Assembly: GCA_002762985.1 (NCBI GenBank)
Contig: PCXZ01000011.1
Coordinates: 1 to 40,517, forward strand
Length of the DNA: 40,517 nucleotides
Direction: 5' to 3'
Source of the DNA: Candidatus Woesearchaeota archaeon CG10_big_fil_rev_8_21_14_0_10_44_13
GTDB taxonomy: Archaea > Nanobdellota > Nanobdellia > Woesearchaeales > UBA12501
Part shown: positions 29,311 to 38,461 of the stretch, piece after piece
Layout of the letters: the number at the start of each line of letters is the position of its first letter
Numbering within the stretch: the first letter of the stretch is position 1
Notes under the pieces: model-generated
The model's database searches: none
What the model was told of the DNA's origin: nothing
What the model saw: the letters and a program-made list of their open reading frames with translations, nothing else
Program-made: the position numbers and the translations under genes

Positions 29311-30915
29311 ATGCCACACCAAAAAATCCTCGAAATCAGGCAGCAGACAGACAATGACACAGTGAATCTAGCCCTGGACACTATCAGCATTGGCAAGCAG
29401 GCCCTTGTTTTCGTGAACACAAAGCGCGGCGCAGAGAAGGCTGCAGAGGATATCGCTTCTAAGATCAAATTTGATGAGAACAATCCGATACTAAGGAAAC
29501 GGAAGCAGGAATGGGAGCAGACTGCTGATGAGATCATAAAGGTCCTGCCAAGGCCTACAAAACAATGCGAAAGGCTGGGGAAATGCATAAGGAAAGGCAT
29601 CGCATTCCATCATGCAGGACTGGCCCAGAAGCAGAAGACGATAATCGAGGATGCGTTCAGGCAGAACATCCTCCCGATAATATGCTGCACACCCACTTTG
29701 GCCGCAGGTATGGACCTTCCGGCTTTCAGGGTGATACTGAGGGACCTTAAGAGATACGGCCTGCATGGGCTTAACTGGATCCCTGTGCTTGAATATGAGC
29801 AGATGGCAGGAAGATGCGGAAGGCCCAAGTATGACAAGTACGGGGAAGCGATCGCAGTAGCAACAACAGAGAATGAGAAAAAGAATATAACGGATGTTTA
29901 CATCAATGGGGAGGTTGAAGAGATCTACTCGAAGCTCGCAGTCGAGCCCGTCCTGAGGACCTATATCCTTTCCCTGATCGCATCTGAATTCGTAGGCAGC
30001 GAAGAAAGCCTGTTTGCGTTCTTTGAGAAGACCTTCTGGGCCCACCAGTTCAAGGACATGAAGAAGCTCGAGAAGATCATAAGGAAGATGATAAAGCTGC
30101 TTGAGGATTTCGGGTTCATAAAGACCGAAAAGACAAGGGACGAGTTCGTATCAGCAGACAAGCTTAAGGGGGGAAGACTGGAGGCGACTATCGTCGGCAA
30201 GAGGGTTGCGCAGCTCTACATCGACCCATTGACAGCCAACGGCATAATAACTGCATTGAAAAAGGCAGAATCGAAGTCTGCCACTGATTTCTCTTTCCTA
30301 CAGCTCGCATCTAGCTGCCTTGAGATGAGGCCCTTGCTTAGGATAAAGGCTGCAGAATACGAGGATGTGAATGGGAAGCTGAACGAGCATCAGTCGGATA
30401 TCCTCATCCCCGAGCCTTCGATGTATGACCCTGATTACGAGCATTTCCTCCACTCGATAAAGACGGCCATGTTCCTTGAGGACTGGTGCGATGAGAAGGA
30501 TGAAGAGGAATTGCTGGAGAAATATTCGATCAGGCCCGGCGAGATAAGGGTCAAGCTTGAGCTTGCGGACTGGCTTCTCTATTCGACTGAGGAGCTGGCA
30601 AGGATGATGAAAAAGCACGCGATAATAAAAGATATAATCAAGGTCAGGCTGAGGCTGAAGTACGGCGTCAAAGAAGAGCTTATCACATTATTGAAGCTTG
30701 AAGGCATAGGAAGGGTAAGGGCAAGGAAGCTGTACAATAACAGGATAAAGGACCTGGGGGATGTGAAGAACGCAGACATAATGGTGCTTGTCCAGATCGT
30801 CGGGAAAAACACTGCGCTCAGCATAAAGAAGCAGGTGGGCCAGGATATTGAGAAAGAAAAGATACCTGAAGGGAAGAGGAAGGGGCAGATAAGTCTGAAG
30901 GATTATCAAATCTGA
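29311..30915 (+). CDS. Hel308-type helicase lacking the first RecA domain
   Basis: The 534 residues begin exactly where RecA domain 2 of Hel308 begins. Present are motif IV (ALVFVNTKRGAEK, 31-43), FHHAGL (99-104), motif V (TPTLAAGMDLP, 127-137), motif VI (QMAGRCGRP, 164-172), the winged-helix and ratchet region, and a C-terminal helix-hairpin-helix (LLKLEGIGRVRARKLY). Missing are about 200 N-terminal residues with the Q motif, Walker A and the DExH box, so this protein cannot hydrolyse ATP alone. The rest is undisrupted and well conserved. Either the other half is encoded elsewhere (a split gene) or this is a recent truncation. Two tRNAs and repeats stand directly upstream. Confidence 0.85.
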   Translation: MPHQKILEIRQQTDNDTVNLALDTISIGKQALVFVNTKRGAEKAAEDIASKIKFDENNPILRKRKQEWEQTADEIIKVLPRPTKQCERLGKCIRKGIAFHHAGLAQKQKTIIEDAFRQNILPIICCTPTLAAGMDLPAFRVILRDLKRYGLHGLNWIPVLEYEQMAGRCGRPKYDKYGEAIAVATTENEKKNITDVYINGEVEEIYSKLAVEPVLRTYILSLIASEFVGSEESLFAFFEKTFWAHQFKDMKKLEKIIRKMIKLLEDFGFIKTEKTRDEFVSADKLKGGRLEATIVGKRVAQLYIDPLTANGIITALKKAESKSATDFSFLQLASSCLEMRPLLRIKAAEYEDVNGKLNEHQSDILIPEPSMYDPDYEHFLHSIKTAMFLEDWCDEKDEEELLEKYSIRPGEIRVKLELADWLLYSTEELARMMKKHAIIKDIIKVRLRLKYGVKEELITLLKLEGIGRVRARKLYNNRIKDLGDVKNADIMVLVQIVGKNTALSIKKQVGQDIEKEKIPEGKRKGQISLKDYQI

Positions 30916-30955
30916 CCAGTCTTATAACCCTAATTAGGTTATGATCATTTTATGA

Positions 30956-32218
30956 TTATCTTAAATTATTCATATGCTCTGATCTCCTGAATGGCTGGAC
31001 TGCAAATTTGCTTATCTTGGCCATGTCAAGAATTCCGTTCGTAGTGTATGATTCCCCAATAGGTATCTCTTCTTCGAGGCATCTTATGACCTCGCCGAAA
31101 AAATGCGCTGTCCTTATCACAGATGTCACCTTCTTAAGATAATAAGTCATATTCCGTTCTATTGATGGATGGGAATTGGTATATATCACTTCGCTTGGTT
31201 CAGCTGCAGCTATTGTCTGCATTGCACTCTCAAAATTAAGGCCGGCATGTACTGCATGGGTGCCGTAGATCACTATGTTTGCGGGCCTTTGCCTGCCAAA
31301 TCCCTCAATCTCTATGCCATCTTCCTTTATCGTCACGCATGTAGCCTTCCTTGTTCCGGCAGTATCATCCATGTCATCTATAGTCAAGGCTGTTTTTCCT
31401 TCCAACCCTGTGTAGTTTGGGGAAACCTGCGGATTGTATATCTCCACCTTGTTCGGATCATTTGCAACTTTCCTTGTCTTGCTGAACTGTATCTTGCTTA
31501 TGCCTGTGTAGCCCAACCTATGCAGGCTGTCGTAAAGATAGTCGCCTATTGGTTTTGCGCCTAAATCCGAGAGTAAAAGGACTATGTTTGAGCCATTGTT
31601 CTTATTCAGGCCCACATTTGAGTAATGAGTTAAGTAATGGATAAGGAGAGGGACAGGACTAAGATCCATCAATACATCCCCTCTTCCATAGATCTTGCCG
31701 TATGATTCTTGGACATGTCCGCTATGCAGATGAAGTGTCAGAACGCGGTCTATCCCATTGGACATGAATGCTTTTGCCTGTGCCCTTGCAAGATTGCCTT
31801 TGCCCTTGAAAAGCTTCTTCTTCTCATCGTCAGATTTCTCGCTAAAATCTTCCGGCCCTTTGTCAGCCCTGCTGAAGTAGAGGTCTGTGGCCACCAAGGT
31901 CACATGCGCTGCGCCCCATTCCTTTGCTGCGTTTGCAGCGAATTCGGCCCTTGACTTCATCTCGCCGGGCGAGACATTATTCAGTATATTGGCAGGATCC
32001 GTAGGCACAGCGAACAGAAAGACATGCTTCCCTTTGAGGTCGCATAAGACTTCTGGGTTGAATTCGCCGCCGCTGAAATCGCCGGGATGTATTGTCTGAC
32101 TGACATCAGGCATATTGATCCCATATCTCGTCCTAAGATATTCTGCACTCTTCCTGGCAATCTTCATCGAATCCTCTGCTTTTGTCAAAGAACTTATTAT
32201 TATATCTTTAAGTGCCAT
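30956..32218 (-). CDS. prs: Ribose-phosphate pyrophosphokinase (PRPP synthase) family protein
   Basis: The start at 32218 follows a TATA box (32254-32264) by a proper distance; an open frame running further upstream covers that box. The 420 residues include FSRADKG (where others have YARQDK), VLTLHLHSGHVQESYG (others VDLHA), VLLLSDLGAK, the KTR catalytic arm (FSKTRKVAND) and the PRPP loop TIDDMDDTAGT, then TNSHPS. PRPP synthases are normally about 280-320 aa; the extra length lies in the N-terminal part and in insertions such as DKGPEDFSEKSDDEKKKLFKGKG. It should supply PRPP for nucleotide, histidine or tryptophan synthesis. Confidence 0.82.
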   Translation of the reverse strand: MALKDIIISSLTKAEDSMKIARKSAEYLRTRYGINMPDVSQTIHPGDFSGGEFNPEVLCDLKGKHVFLFAVPTDPANILNNVSPGEMKSRAEFAANAAKEWGAAHVTLVATDLYFSRADKGPEDFSEKSDDEKKKLFKGKGNLARAQAKAFMSNGIDRVLTLHLHSGHVQESYGKIYGRGDVLMDLSPVPLLIHYLTHYSNVGLNKNNGSNIVLLLSDLGAKPIGDYLYDSLHRLGYTGISKIQFSKTRKVANDPNKVEIYNPQVSPNYTGLEGKTALTIDDMDDTAGTRKATCVTIKEDGIEIEGFGRQRPANIVIYGTHAVHAGLNFESAMQTIAAAEPSEVIYTNSHPSIERNMTYYLKKVTSVIRTAHFFGEVIRCLEEEIPIGESYTTNGILDMAKISKFAVQPFRRSEHMNNLR

Positions 32219-32378
32219 TTTTCCCCAAAAATCAACCTTCAAAACCAAGAAATCATATATAAATCTTTCCATTTTTAGCACTTGGGAGTGCGGAACAAGG
32301 TGAGGCATTTAGTAAAACAGATAGAAGGATGATATTATCAATGAAAAAATAATAAAAAAAAGAAAAATAAAAAGAAGT

Positions 32379-32990
32379 TCAATCCACGCATGCGCCTGTT
32401 ATGCATTTTCCGCCTGTGCAGATCTTAGGCTCCTTGAGGACAAGGCCCTTGTTTGTTGACGGGCAAAAGTACTCCATAATCTGGTACTTATCAATGCAGT
32501 AATCCTTGTATTCTAGCATCTCTGCATCGACAACAGTGCCTGCGACATCATAATTCTTGCCGCCGTCAGAGTCTGTGCATGGAAGATTCGCTAAGACATA
32601 ACACTCGCCTTTCCTGCATACTTCCTTGCCGCTCGCGCACATCAATACCTCATCTGCCATCTCCCTCTTGCAGTATGATTTTATCGATCCGGGATTCACG
32701 CAGATGTTCTTTGTCAAGGGAGTGACCACTCCGTTCTGGAAGCAGTATCTCTCTCCGTAGACTGTCTCGCCGCAGTCAGAATCCTGCTTGCATTCGACGG
32801 CATATATGCTGTCGTCTGTTGCTGGTGCTGGCTGCTCAGTCTGTGCAGCCGGTTTCTGTGCGCTTTGTACAGGCGCAGCAGAGTCTTTCTCTGCAACCAC
32901 ATTGCCTGTGACAGTATTGCTTCTGCAGCCTGCTGCTACAAACATTAGGGCTACTCCCAATATTGCCAGTAAAATAAGCTTGTTTTTCAT
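32379..32990 (-). CDS. Cys-rich lipoprotein
   Basis: The ATG at 32990 follows GGGGTGAAAAAT, a ribosome binding site; a GTG three codons earlier is less likely. The 203-residue product has a signal peptide and lipobox (LMFVAAGC), a Gln/Ala/Pro linker, and a Cys-rich body (CKQDSDCGETVYGERYC, CKREMADEVLMCASGKEVCRKGEC, CTGGKCITGAC). It resembles the lipoproteins at 614-1125 in the DSDCG pattern. It should be anchored on the outside of the membrane. Function unknown. Confidence 0.8.
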   Translation of the reverse strand: MKNKLILLAILGVALMFVAAGCRSNTVTGNVVAEKDSAAPVQSAQKPAAQTEQPAPATDDSIYAVECKQDSDCGETVYGERYCFQNGVVTPLTKNICVNPGSIKSYCKREMADEVLMCASGKEVCRKGECYVLANLPCTDSDGGKNYDVAGTVVDAEMLEYKDYCIDKYQIMEYFCPSTNKGLVLKEPKICTGGKCITGACVD

Positions 32991-33051
32991 ATTTTTCACC
33001 CCAGAAGTAGAGAATACAAGGAAATATTTAAAGGTTTGTTTTTTGGTATTA

Positions 33052-35352
33052 TTATAGGTTGTTGCCTCTTTTTGCCCTCATCTCGACGATTACATAGGTT
33101 ATGACCAGCATAATAAGGATTATGCCGCTTAAGGCGATGTTGTTCTTGTTCTTTAGGCCGCTGCTAAGGGTTTTACCTATCTTATAGAAGGTTTGATTGC
33201 TGCCTATGCCCTCAGAAGAGTTATAGCCTGGTTCAAGGGAAAGTTCGTCAAGACCGCTTTCTAATTCAGCTGCAGCTTCCTGTTGAAGCGCCTGAGAGGC
33301 TTCTGGGCTTATAGCCTGCTCTGCAGGCGGCTGGACATCCTGCTGGCTCTCAGCTGCTGCCCCAACCTCATTATCTCCTCCTGTCTCCTGCTGTGATTGA
33401 GCTGGCGTGCTGTCACCCTCTGTTATATCCAAATCTGTATCTAAATTCAACAATCCATACAAGCCATACATGCTCAGATGGTTGATATCAGCCTCAACAT
33501 ACATCCCAGATGAGTTTATTGTGCTTGGGATCTCCTGCAGCTCATCATACTCTTCATCATAGTAATATACTGCAAGGGTGCTTTCATTCACATTTGATTG
33601 ATTGAGCGATGTCTCATTATAATAGAACCGCAGGGTGATGGAGGTTATGTTATCCTCCGGGGAATCGTCCATAGTTATATTGACCTCATTCACTGTAAAA
33701 AGCGCAGTTGATGTGTCGATCTCTGTATTTTGTATGGAGATGCTGCTGGCAGTGAAATCCACCGTTGTCTCTACCATGACCATCACTCCAGTATTCTCAT
33801 CCAGCTTATTGACATTGAACAAGCCAGGCCCAGCCTCCTGGCTTGTAGCATTGGTCATATTTGTCGGCTGGGTTGTATTTTCTGGGTTTGTAGCATTAGA
33901 TGTGTTTATGGAATCATAGATGCAATCATAAGTCATGTTTGCAGGCGGGATGTCTGAAGCGAGGCCCGTAATGTCATAACAGCCATTGCTGTCAATGTAG
34001 TAAGATGTGAATGCCTGCGTCTGGCCATCGCATGTGGTGTTATATCCTGTGGATGAAGGGGTGCAGAAATCGCAGCTGAAGGTGTTATTGCCCGGAGGAT
34101 TGTTATCTGATGAGAGGCCTGTCTGGGCATAGCAATCATTGGCATCGTTAAAATACTGATTTATCATATCCTCAACAAGGCATGATGAGTTGATATCCTG
34201 CCATGAAGGGGTGCAGAAATCGCAGTATGCATAAGTGCCATTGTCTGCAGGAAGATTCTCTGATGAATTGCAGCTGTTCGCATCAGTATAGGTCACCGGC
34301 CTTGAATCATCATTCCTGCATAGGTTGTCGTCAGGCTGCCAGTCAGGATCGCATGTACTCCTTTCGGAATAGGTTATGGTGATGTTCTTTACTATCGGCG
34401 TATCCGCTCCGTCGCTCGTGAAAAGGACCCTCAGTCTTATCTTGCCAGACGATGCAGATGCGCTGCTTATGTCTTTGCCTGCAATGTAATCCCATGTCAG
34501 GCCTGAATCTGTAGAATAATAATATTCAATGACCTGGCCATTGAGCTGCTCATCAGCAGCAATGTCCTGCCATGCGTACAGGGAATCAGGCATAAAATCT
34601 GCTGTCTCAGCAAAAGCCTGCAGCGGATAATAGCTTATGTTATGATAATGCGTAAGATTATGCTCTTTTATCGCCCTGATGTGATCGAATTTAACTTTTT
34701 TTGGAGGATCGATATTAAATCCGTTAGTCTCATCCTCCAGATTCGAGACTGTCATATTATAATATCCTGTCCCGCCGTCATAATTCACGCCGCCATATCC
34801 CGGAGCCCAGCATCTTCTTGAAAGATTGCATAGATAGATCATTATTGCATCGCTGTTCAATAGGTAGAATTGAATCATATCACCATCTGTAAGATTGCTT
34901 TTAAATGTTACATCAAATATCCTGCTCTTGTCAATATTTGCATAGTTGCCATCAATTCTCTTTATCTCTTCTGTTTTATCATATCCGTTGCTTATTGCAG
35001 ATGAGACATTGATGATCTCAGTCTCCAAAGTATCATACTGCCCTGTTTCTGTGATCAGATTCAGTTTCAGCTCATCTGCAGAGCTGTTCATCGCAGTTGC
35101 ATTGAATGAAAGTTCTGGGACGGCAAAAGAATGCGTTTTTGATCCTCCTTCATAGACGACAAAGCCGGTCATGCCGTGCCTGCCCTGGAGCGCCAACAGG
35201 AAGAATGCCAGCAATACCCACGCCGCCATCACTACCCTCCCTTCATGCTTCCTTAGCATATTCGTCCTCTTTTTCCATATCTCATTTTTCCCTGCTTTCT
35301 TTTCCCTTGTTCTTTTTTCCTTGCATTTTTCTCCTTTACCTTTTTCAATCAT
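33052..35352 (-). CDS. Large surface protein with tandem Cys repeats and two membrane anchors
   Basis: The 766-residue protein begins with about 40 basic residues, then a hydrophobic segment (VVMAAWVLLAFFLLAL) and MTGFVVY, a junction typical of archaeal surface proteins. A beta-rich ectodomain follows, then three tandem units of about 45 residues with CDFCTPS...NxC..TGL.SD (roughly 330-470), an Asn/Thr-rich stretch with many N-glycosylation sites, a further beta domain (ITLRFYYNETSLNQSNVNESTLAVYYYDEEY), a Gln/Glu-rich stalk and a C-terminal helix (IALSGIILIMLVITYVIVEM). The ATG at 35352 overlaps the RHH gene stop, supporting this start, though Met32 is possible. Confidence 0.78.
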   Translation of the reverse strand: MIEKGKGEKCKEKRTREKKAGKNEIWKKRTNMLRKHEGRVVMAAWVLLAFFLLALQGRHGMTGFVVYEGGSKTHSFAVPELSFNATAMNSSADELKLNLITETGQYDTLETEIINVSSAISNGYDKTEEIKRIDGNYANIDKSRIFDVTFKSNLTDGDMIQFYLLNSDAIMIYLCNLSRRCWAPGYGGVNYDGGTGYYNMTVSNLEDETNGFNIDPPKKVKFDHIRAIKEHNLTHYHNISYYPLQAFAETADFMPDSLYAWQDIAADEQLNGQVIEYYYSTDSGLTWDYIAGKDISSASASSGKIRLRVLFTSDGADTPIVKNITITYSERSTCDPDWQPDDNLCRNDDSRPVTYTDANSCNSSENLPADNGTYAYCDFCTPSWQDINSSCLVEDMINQYFNDANDCYAQTGLSSDNNPPGNNTFSCDFCTPSSTGYNTTCDGQTQAFTSYYIDSNGCYDITGLASDIPPANMTYDCIYDSINTSNATNPENTTQPTNMTNATSQEAGPGLFNVNKLDENTGVMVMVETTVDFTASSISIQNTEIDTSTALFTVNEVNITMDDSPEDNITSITLRFYYNETSLNQSNVNESTLAVYYYDEEYDELQEIPSTINSSGMYVEADINHLSMYGLYGLLNLDTDLDITEGDSTPAQSQQETGGDNEVGAAAESQQDVQPPAEQAISPEASQALQQEAAAELESGLDELSLEPGYNSSEGIGSNQTFYKIGKTLSSGLKNKNNIALSGIILIMLVITYVIVEMRAKRGNNL

Positions 35353-35510
35353 TTCGGACTGTTGATATCGTCCGCAAGCTCTTCCTCTGCGAGCTTCCCT
35401 ACTGCAAACTCCACAATATGGCTCCTGTTCCTGAATTTCCTTTTTTTTGAAAGTTTATCCAGAAGATCAACAATCTCCCTGTCTATTGTCACTGAGATCC
35501 TTTCTTTCAT
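35349..35510 (-). CDS. Small ribbon-helix-helix (CopG-type) regulator
   Basis: The 53-residue product has the RHH layout: strand MKERISVTID, first helix REIVDLLDKLSKKRK, turn FRNRS and second helix HIVEFAVGKLAEEELADD. A TATA box (TTTTATATATG, about 35535-35545) lies 26-30 nt before the ATG. Its stop overlaps the start of the large surface-protein gene by ATGA, so the regulator probably controls its own operon, including that protein. An antitoxin role is the alternative, but no toxin gene is adjacent. Confidence 0.8.
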   Translation of the reverse strand: MKERISVTIDREIVDLLDKLSKKRKFRNRSHIVEFAVGKLAEEELADDINSPK

Positions 35511-35652
35511 TTTGCTAGAGATTATTTATTTTCATATATAAAAATAATATTTAATATTATATTATATTACAGAATATTACTAAGTTTATAAATTTTTTGG
35601 ATGAAAAGCCAGGGCAGGGTATTTCTTACCCACCATATGGAGAAGATAGATT

Positions 35653-37488
35653 TTATTTTTTAATCCTTTTTATTTTTTTCTTGGCGAAACTGGCAAGCCT
35701 ATTTCTCAATCTTAATTCCTTTTCTTTCAGATCAGAAAGCCTTTCCCGGTATTTCAACATCAGTTTATTATAATCTTCCACAGTTATGGAATGTTGTTTA
35801 AAATATTTTCTCTGGGTCTCCTCTTCCATATATATTATCCTTTTTTCTTCCTGTTCGGTCTTTTTCAGGCTTCTTTTTAGATGAATATAATACCAGAAAG
35901 GGCTTGTTATTATTATGAAGAGCATTATGCCTGAAACGAACAGATACCAATATCTGACAATCACATTATAATAAAATAACCTGAGCTTTAATTCACGCTC
36001 GCCGATCTTTTCTACCCCTATTGCCTTGGGGGCGAGGGCAATGCTGTTTCCATAGATATCTGAGGCATTGAGCTGTAAATATGTTGCCGCCACATCCTTT
36101 TCAGTGAATAGGTAGAATGAAGAATATGTCCCTGATTCGATTTCTTCCAATCTGACTGTTTCATCGCCAATATTGGCAAAAATATCAGCTTTCTCAACCC
36201 TTGTTCCGTCAGGATATCTCAGCTCGGCTATGATCTCTGTCTGCAATCCTGTGAAAAAATCAGCTGTTCTGGGCTTGATGAGCGCCAGATTAAGGGAAGC
36301 AGTCCTTATGGTCACAGGTATTTTTGTCCCTCCTGCTCTTGTAACACCCTCCTTGGTTTTCACAGCCTGCACGGCGATATACCATGGCCCAAGGGGATCA
36401 TTGACATCGATCTTATATTCAGCAGTGTAGGTTCCCGGAGTTATTTCCTGAAGAGTTATTATCTCTGCAGTAGGATTCCTGAAATCGACGGTGGCATTTT
36501 TGACTGGTTTCCCTTCTTCTTTGATTTCGACCGTGATAGGGACGGGATTTCCCCTCTTGAATTCTGCGTTCTCAAGCGGGCTTAGGAATGTAACTGTGTA
36601 AAAAGCCACTCCTTTTGGTGTAGAAACATTTGTCAGGAGATCTGCGCTTCCTTCATTGCCGGCTTCATCTTCTGCCAGAAATTTTATTGCCCAGTCTCCT
36701 TCCGGCTCAGCGAAACTGATGAGATAGCTGTCACTGAACCCCCCATCATTATCAGACCTGATTGTCTTATTGAGAGAAAAGTCTTTTGCAGAAAAGCTTA
36801 TCTCTGCAGTGCTATTCCTGAGAGGCTGCTGGCCAAAATAGGCCATGCTCCCGATGATATTCACCCTTTCCCCCTTGAAATACTCTTTTTTGTCCAGGGA
36901 AGCGTTGAAATAGATTGTAGGATCAAATGTGATCAATATCCTCTCTTCATCGTATGTGGCTTTTTTTGCCTTTACGATGATTGCATATTGCCCTTTCCCG
37001 ATATCTTTTCCGATGACAACATTCGCCCCATAGATGCCAGAACCCCTGTTCTCAAAATTGTTTACTAAGCTGATAGTCCCGAAGATATCGGATTCCGCAG
37101 TGATTTGTATGCCTGGATTCAGGTTGTTTCCTTCAAATCCCTGCACAACAATAGGAAGGATACCTCTTTTTATGGTATCGCCTCCTTTTGGATTCTTAAA
37201 AACCGCTTTTATCGGGACTTGGGCATTATCTTCATTTTCAGTTGTTGTAGATGTTGTACCGGGCGGACAGGCTCCGCAATCGCCAGGGCAGCTTGAGCAT
37301 GTCTCGGCTCCGTTGCAGCTGCCGTCGCCGCATGTTGGAGTACAGGCTCCGCAATCGCCAGGGCAGCTTGAGCAGGTTTCAGGTCCAGTGCAGCTGCCGT
37401 CGCCGCATACGGGTGGAGCAGCATTTGCCGGAAACATGGCTGCCAGCAGCGCGAGCATAAACAGGCAGGCGAAGAATAGTCTTCTCAT
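35653..37488 (-). CDS. Secreted Ig-like membrane protein with Cys repeats and cytoplasmic coiled coil
   Basis: The 611-residue product has a cleavable-type signal (LFFACLFMLALLAAMFPANAA), two 25-residue repeats CGDGSCxGxETCSSCPGDCGAC (residues about 28-75) encoded by an almost exact 75-bp DNA duplication (period seen at 37270 and 37345), then several beta-sandwich modules with macroglobulin/filamin-like features (YFKGERVNIIGSMAYF, FKRGNPVPITVEIKEEGK). One membrane helix (WYLFVSGIMLFIIITSPFWYY) and a basic coiled-coil tail of about 70 residues follow, so the tail lies in the cytoplasm. It overlaps the KaiC-like ATPase gene by ATGA. Confidence 0.8.
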   Translation of the reverse strand: MRRLFFACLFMLALLAAMFPANAAPPVCGDGSCTGPETCSSCPGDCGACTPTCGDGSCNGAETCSSCPGDCGACPPGTTSTTTENEDNAQVPIKAVFKNPKGGDTIKRGILPIVVQGFEGNNLNPGIQITAESDIFGTISLVNNFENRGSGIYGANVVIGKDIGKGQYAIIVKAKKATYDEERILITFDPTIYFNASLDKKEYFKGERVNIIGSMAYFGQQPLRNSTAEISFSAKDFSLNKTIRSDNDGGFSDSYLISFAEPEGDWAIKFLAEDEAGNEGSADLLTNVSTPKGVAFYTVTFLSPLENAEFKRGNPVPITVEIKEEGKPVKNATVDFRNPTAEIITLQEITPGTYTAEYKIDVNDPLGPWYIAVQAVKTKEGVTRAGGTKIPVTIRTASLNLALIKPRTADFFTGLQTEIIAELRYPDGTRVEKADIFANIGDETVRLEEIESGTYSSFYLFTEKDVAATYLQLNASDIYGNSIALAPKAIGVEKIGERELKLRLFYYNVIVRYWYLFVSGIMLFIIITSPFWYYIHLKRSLKKTEQEEKRIIYMEEETQRKYFKQHSITVEDYNKLMLKYRERLSDLKEKELRLRNRLASFAKKKIKRIKK

Positions 37489-38282
37489 TTTTGTTTTTCT
37501 ATCCCTCCAAAAACTTCCCGATCAGGATATACTTCTATGCCTTTATCGGTTATCTGCATGGCAACAATCTTTTTCTGATGCTTGGCGCCCCTCATCTTAA
37601 GGACTTCGATTGCATTCTCCCTTATATTGCCGCTTTGGATGGCATAAAGCACTATGAGGCCGTCAGCAAGGAATTCCTCCACTCCCCCCGGCGAATATAC
37701 AGCAGGAAGCTGCTCTGTTTCAGATATCAAGAAGGAAGTCACTTTTAATGATTCAAAATAGTTGAACAGCTGCTGGATGAAGATACGGAAGCCTTCCTCT
37801 TTTTTGCCGAAAGCGGAAGAGATGGCAGTTACAGAATCCAAAGCGAGCCTATCCGGGTGGAATCCCTTTGGGATTATTTCCAGGACTTCGTTTATATCAA
37901 TAAGAAGCTCACCCTTCGCTTTAGCGAACATCGCTTCGATATTGGTGGTCAGGATAAATGGCTCTTTTTTTACGATCCTGAGGAGCCCTTTCTCTTCTAA
38001 TCTTCTCCAATCCCATCCAAAATCATCCATATGTTTCTTAAGTCTTTCTTCAGACTCTTCGAAACTTAAGAATATGCACTTCTCTCCATTTTTTGCTGCA
38101 TTATACAGCATCTGAAGGCAGAAGATTGTTTTTCCGGAACCGGTCCCGCCAGCTATGAGTGTGGACGTATTCTTCGGTATGCCCTTGTCAAAAAGTCCAT
38201 CAAACCCTGAAATGCCCGTCTTAATATACCCATTTGCCGGCTTTTTTTCGGGATGTGCCAAGCCGCAAGATTGCGTCCACAA
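37485..38282 (-). CDS. KaiC-like RecA-superfamily ATPase
   Basis: The protein has the single-domain KaiC/ArlH-like layout: YIKTGISGFDGLFDKGIPKNTSTLIAGGTGSGKT with Walker A near residues 45-52, the FLSFEESEERLKKHM segment, Walker B near LALDSVTAISS, and FLISETEQ. Such ATPases act in archaeal signal transduction and archaella. The start is uncertain: no ATG or GTG opens this frame before the domain, only a TTG at 38282. An ATG at 38391 with AGGAAAAG before it opens another frame that meets this one at a run of seven A (38242-38248). Its stop overlaps the start of the Ig-like membrane protein. Confidence 0.82.
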   Translation of the reverse strand: MWTQSCGLAHPEKKPANGYIKTGISGFDGLFDKGIPKNTSTLIAGGTGSGKTIFCLQMLYNAAKNGEKCIFLSFEESEERLKKHMDDFGWDWRRLEEKGLLRIVKKEPFILTTNIEAMFAKAKGELLIDINEVLEIIPKGFHPDRLALDSVTAISSAFGKKEEGFRIFIQQLFNYFESLKVTSFLISETEQLPAVYSPGGVEEFLADGLIVLYAIQSGNIRENAIEVLKMRGAKHQKKIVAMQITDKGIEVYPDREVFGGIEKQK

Positions 38283-38391
38283 CGGGCCGTCTCTGCTCGA
38301 CTATCTGGCTCCGGGGCGTGGCGTAGCCACCTGGGGTCTTCGGCTTGTTTTTTCCTTTTATCTCCTTTCTTTCCTTTCTCTCTTTTTTCAT
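38242..38391 (-). other. Possible frameshifted 5' part of the KaiC-like gene
   Basis: From the ATG at 38391 the minus strand reads MKKERKERKEIKGKNKPK, then a GC-rich repeat-like segment (centred on GGCTACGCCACGCC), and stays open to the A7 run at 38242-38248, where a +1 shift would enter the ATPase frame. The GC-rich part looks inserted. CTTTAAATAAG near 38446-38456 could be the promoter, and GCTTATATTAACATAAGC at about 38424-38441 is palindromic. Confidence 0.4.
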
Positions 38392-38461
38392 CTTTTCCTG
38401 CCTTATAATCCCTGTTTATGATGCTTATATTAACATAAGCTTATTTAAAGTTTTTCCTCAT

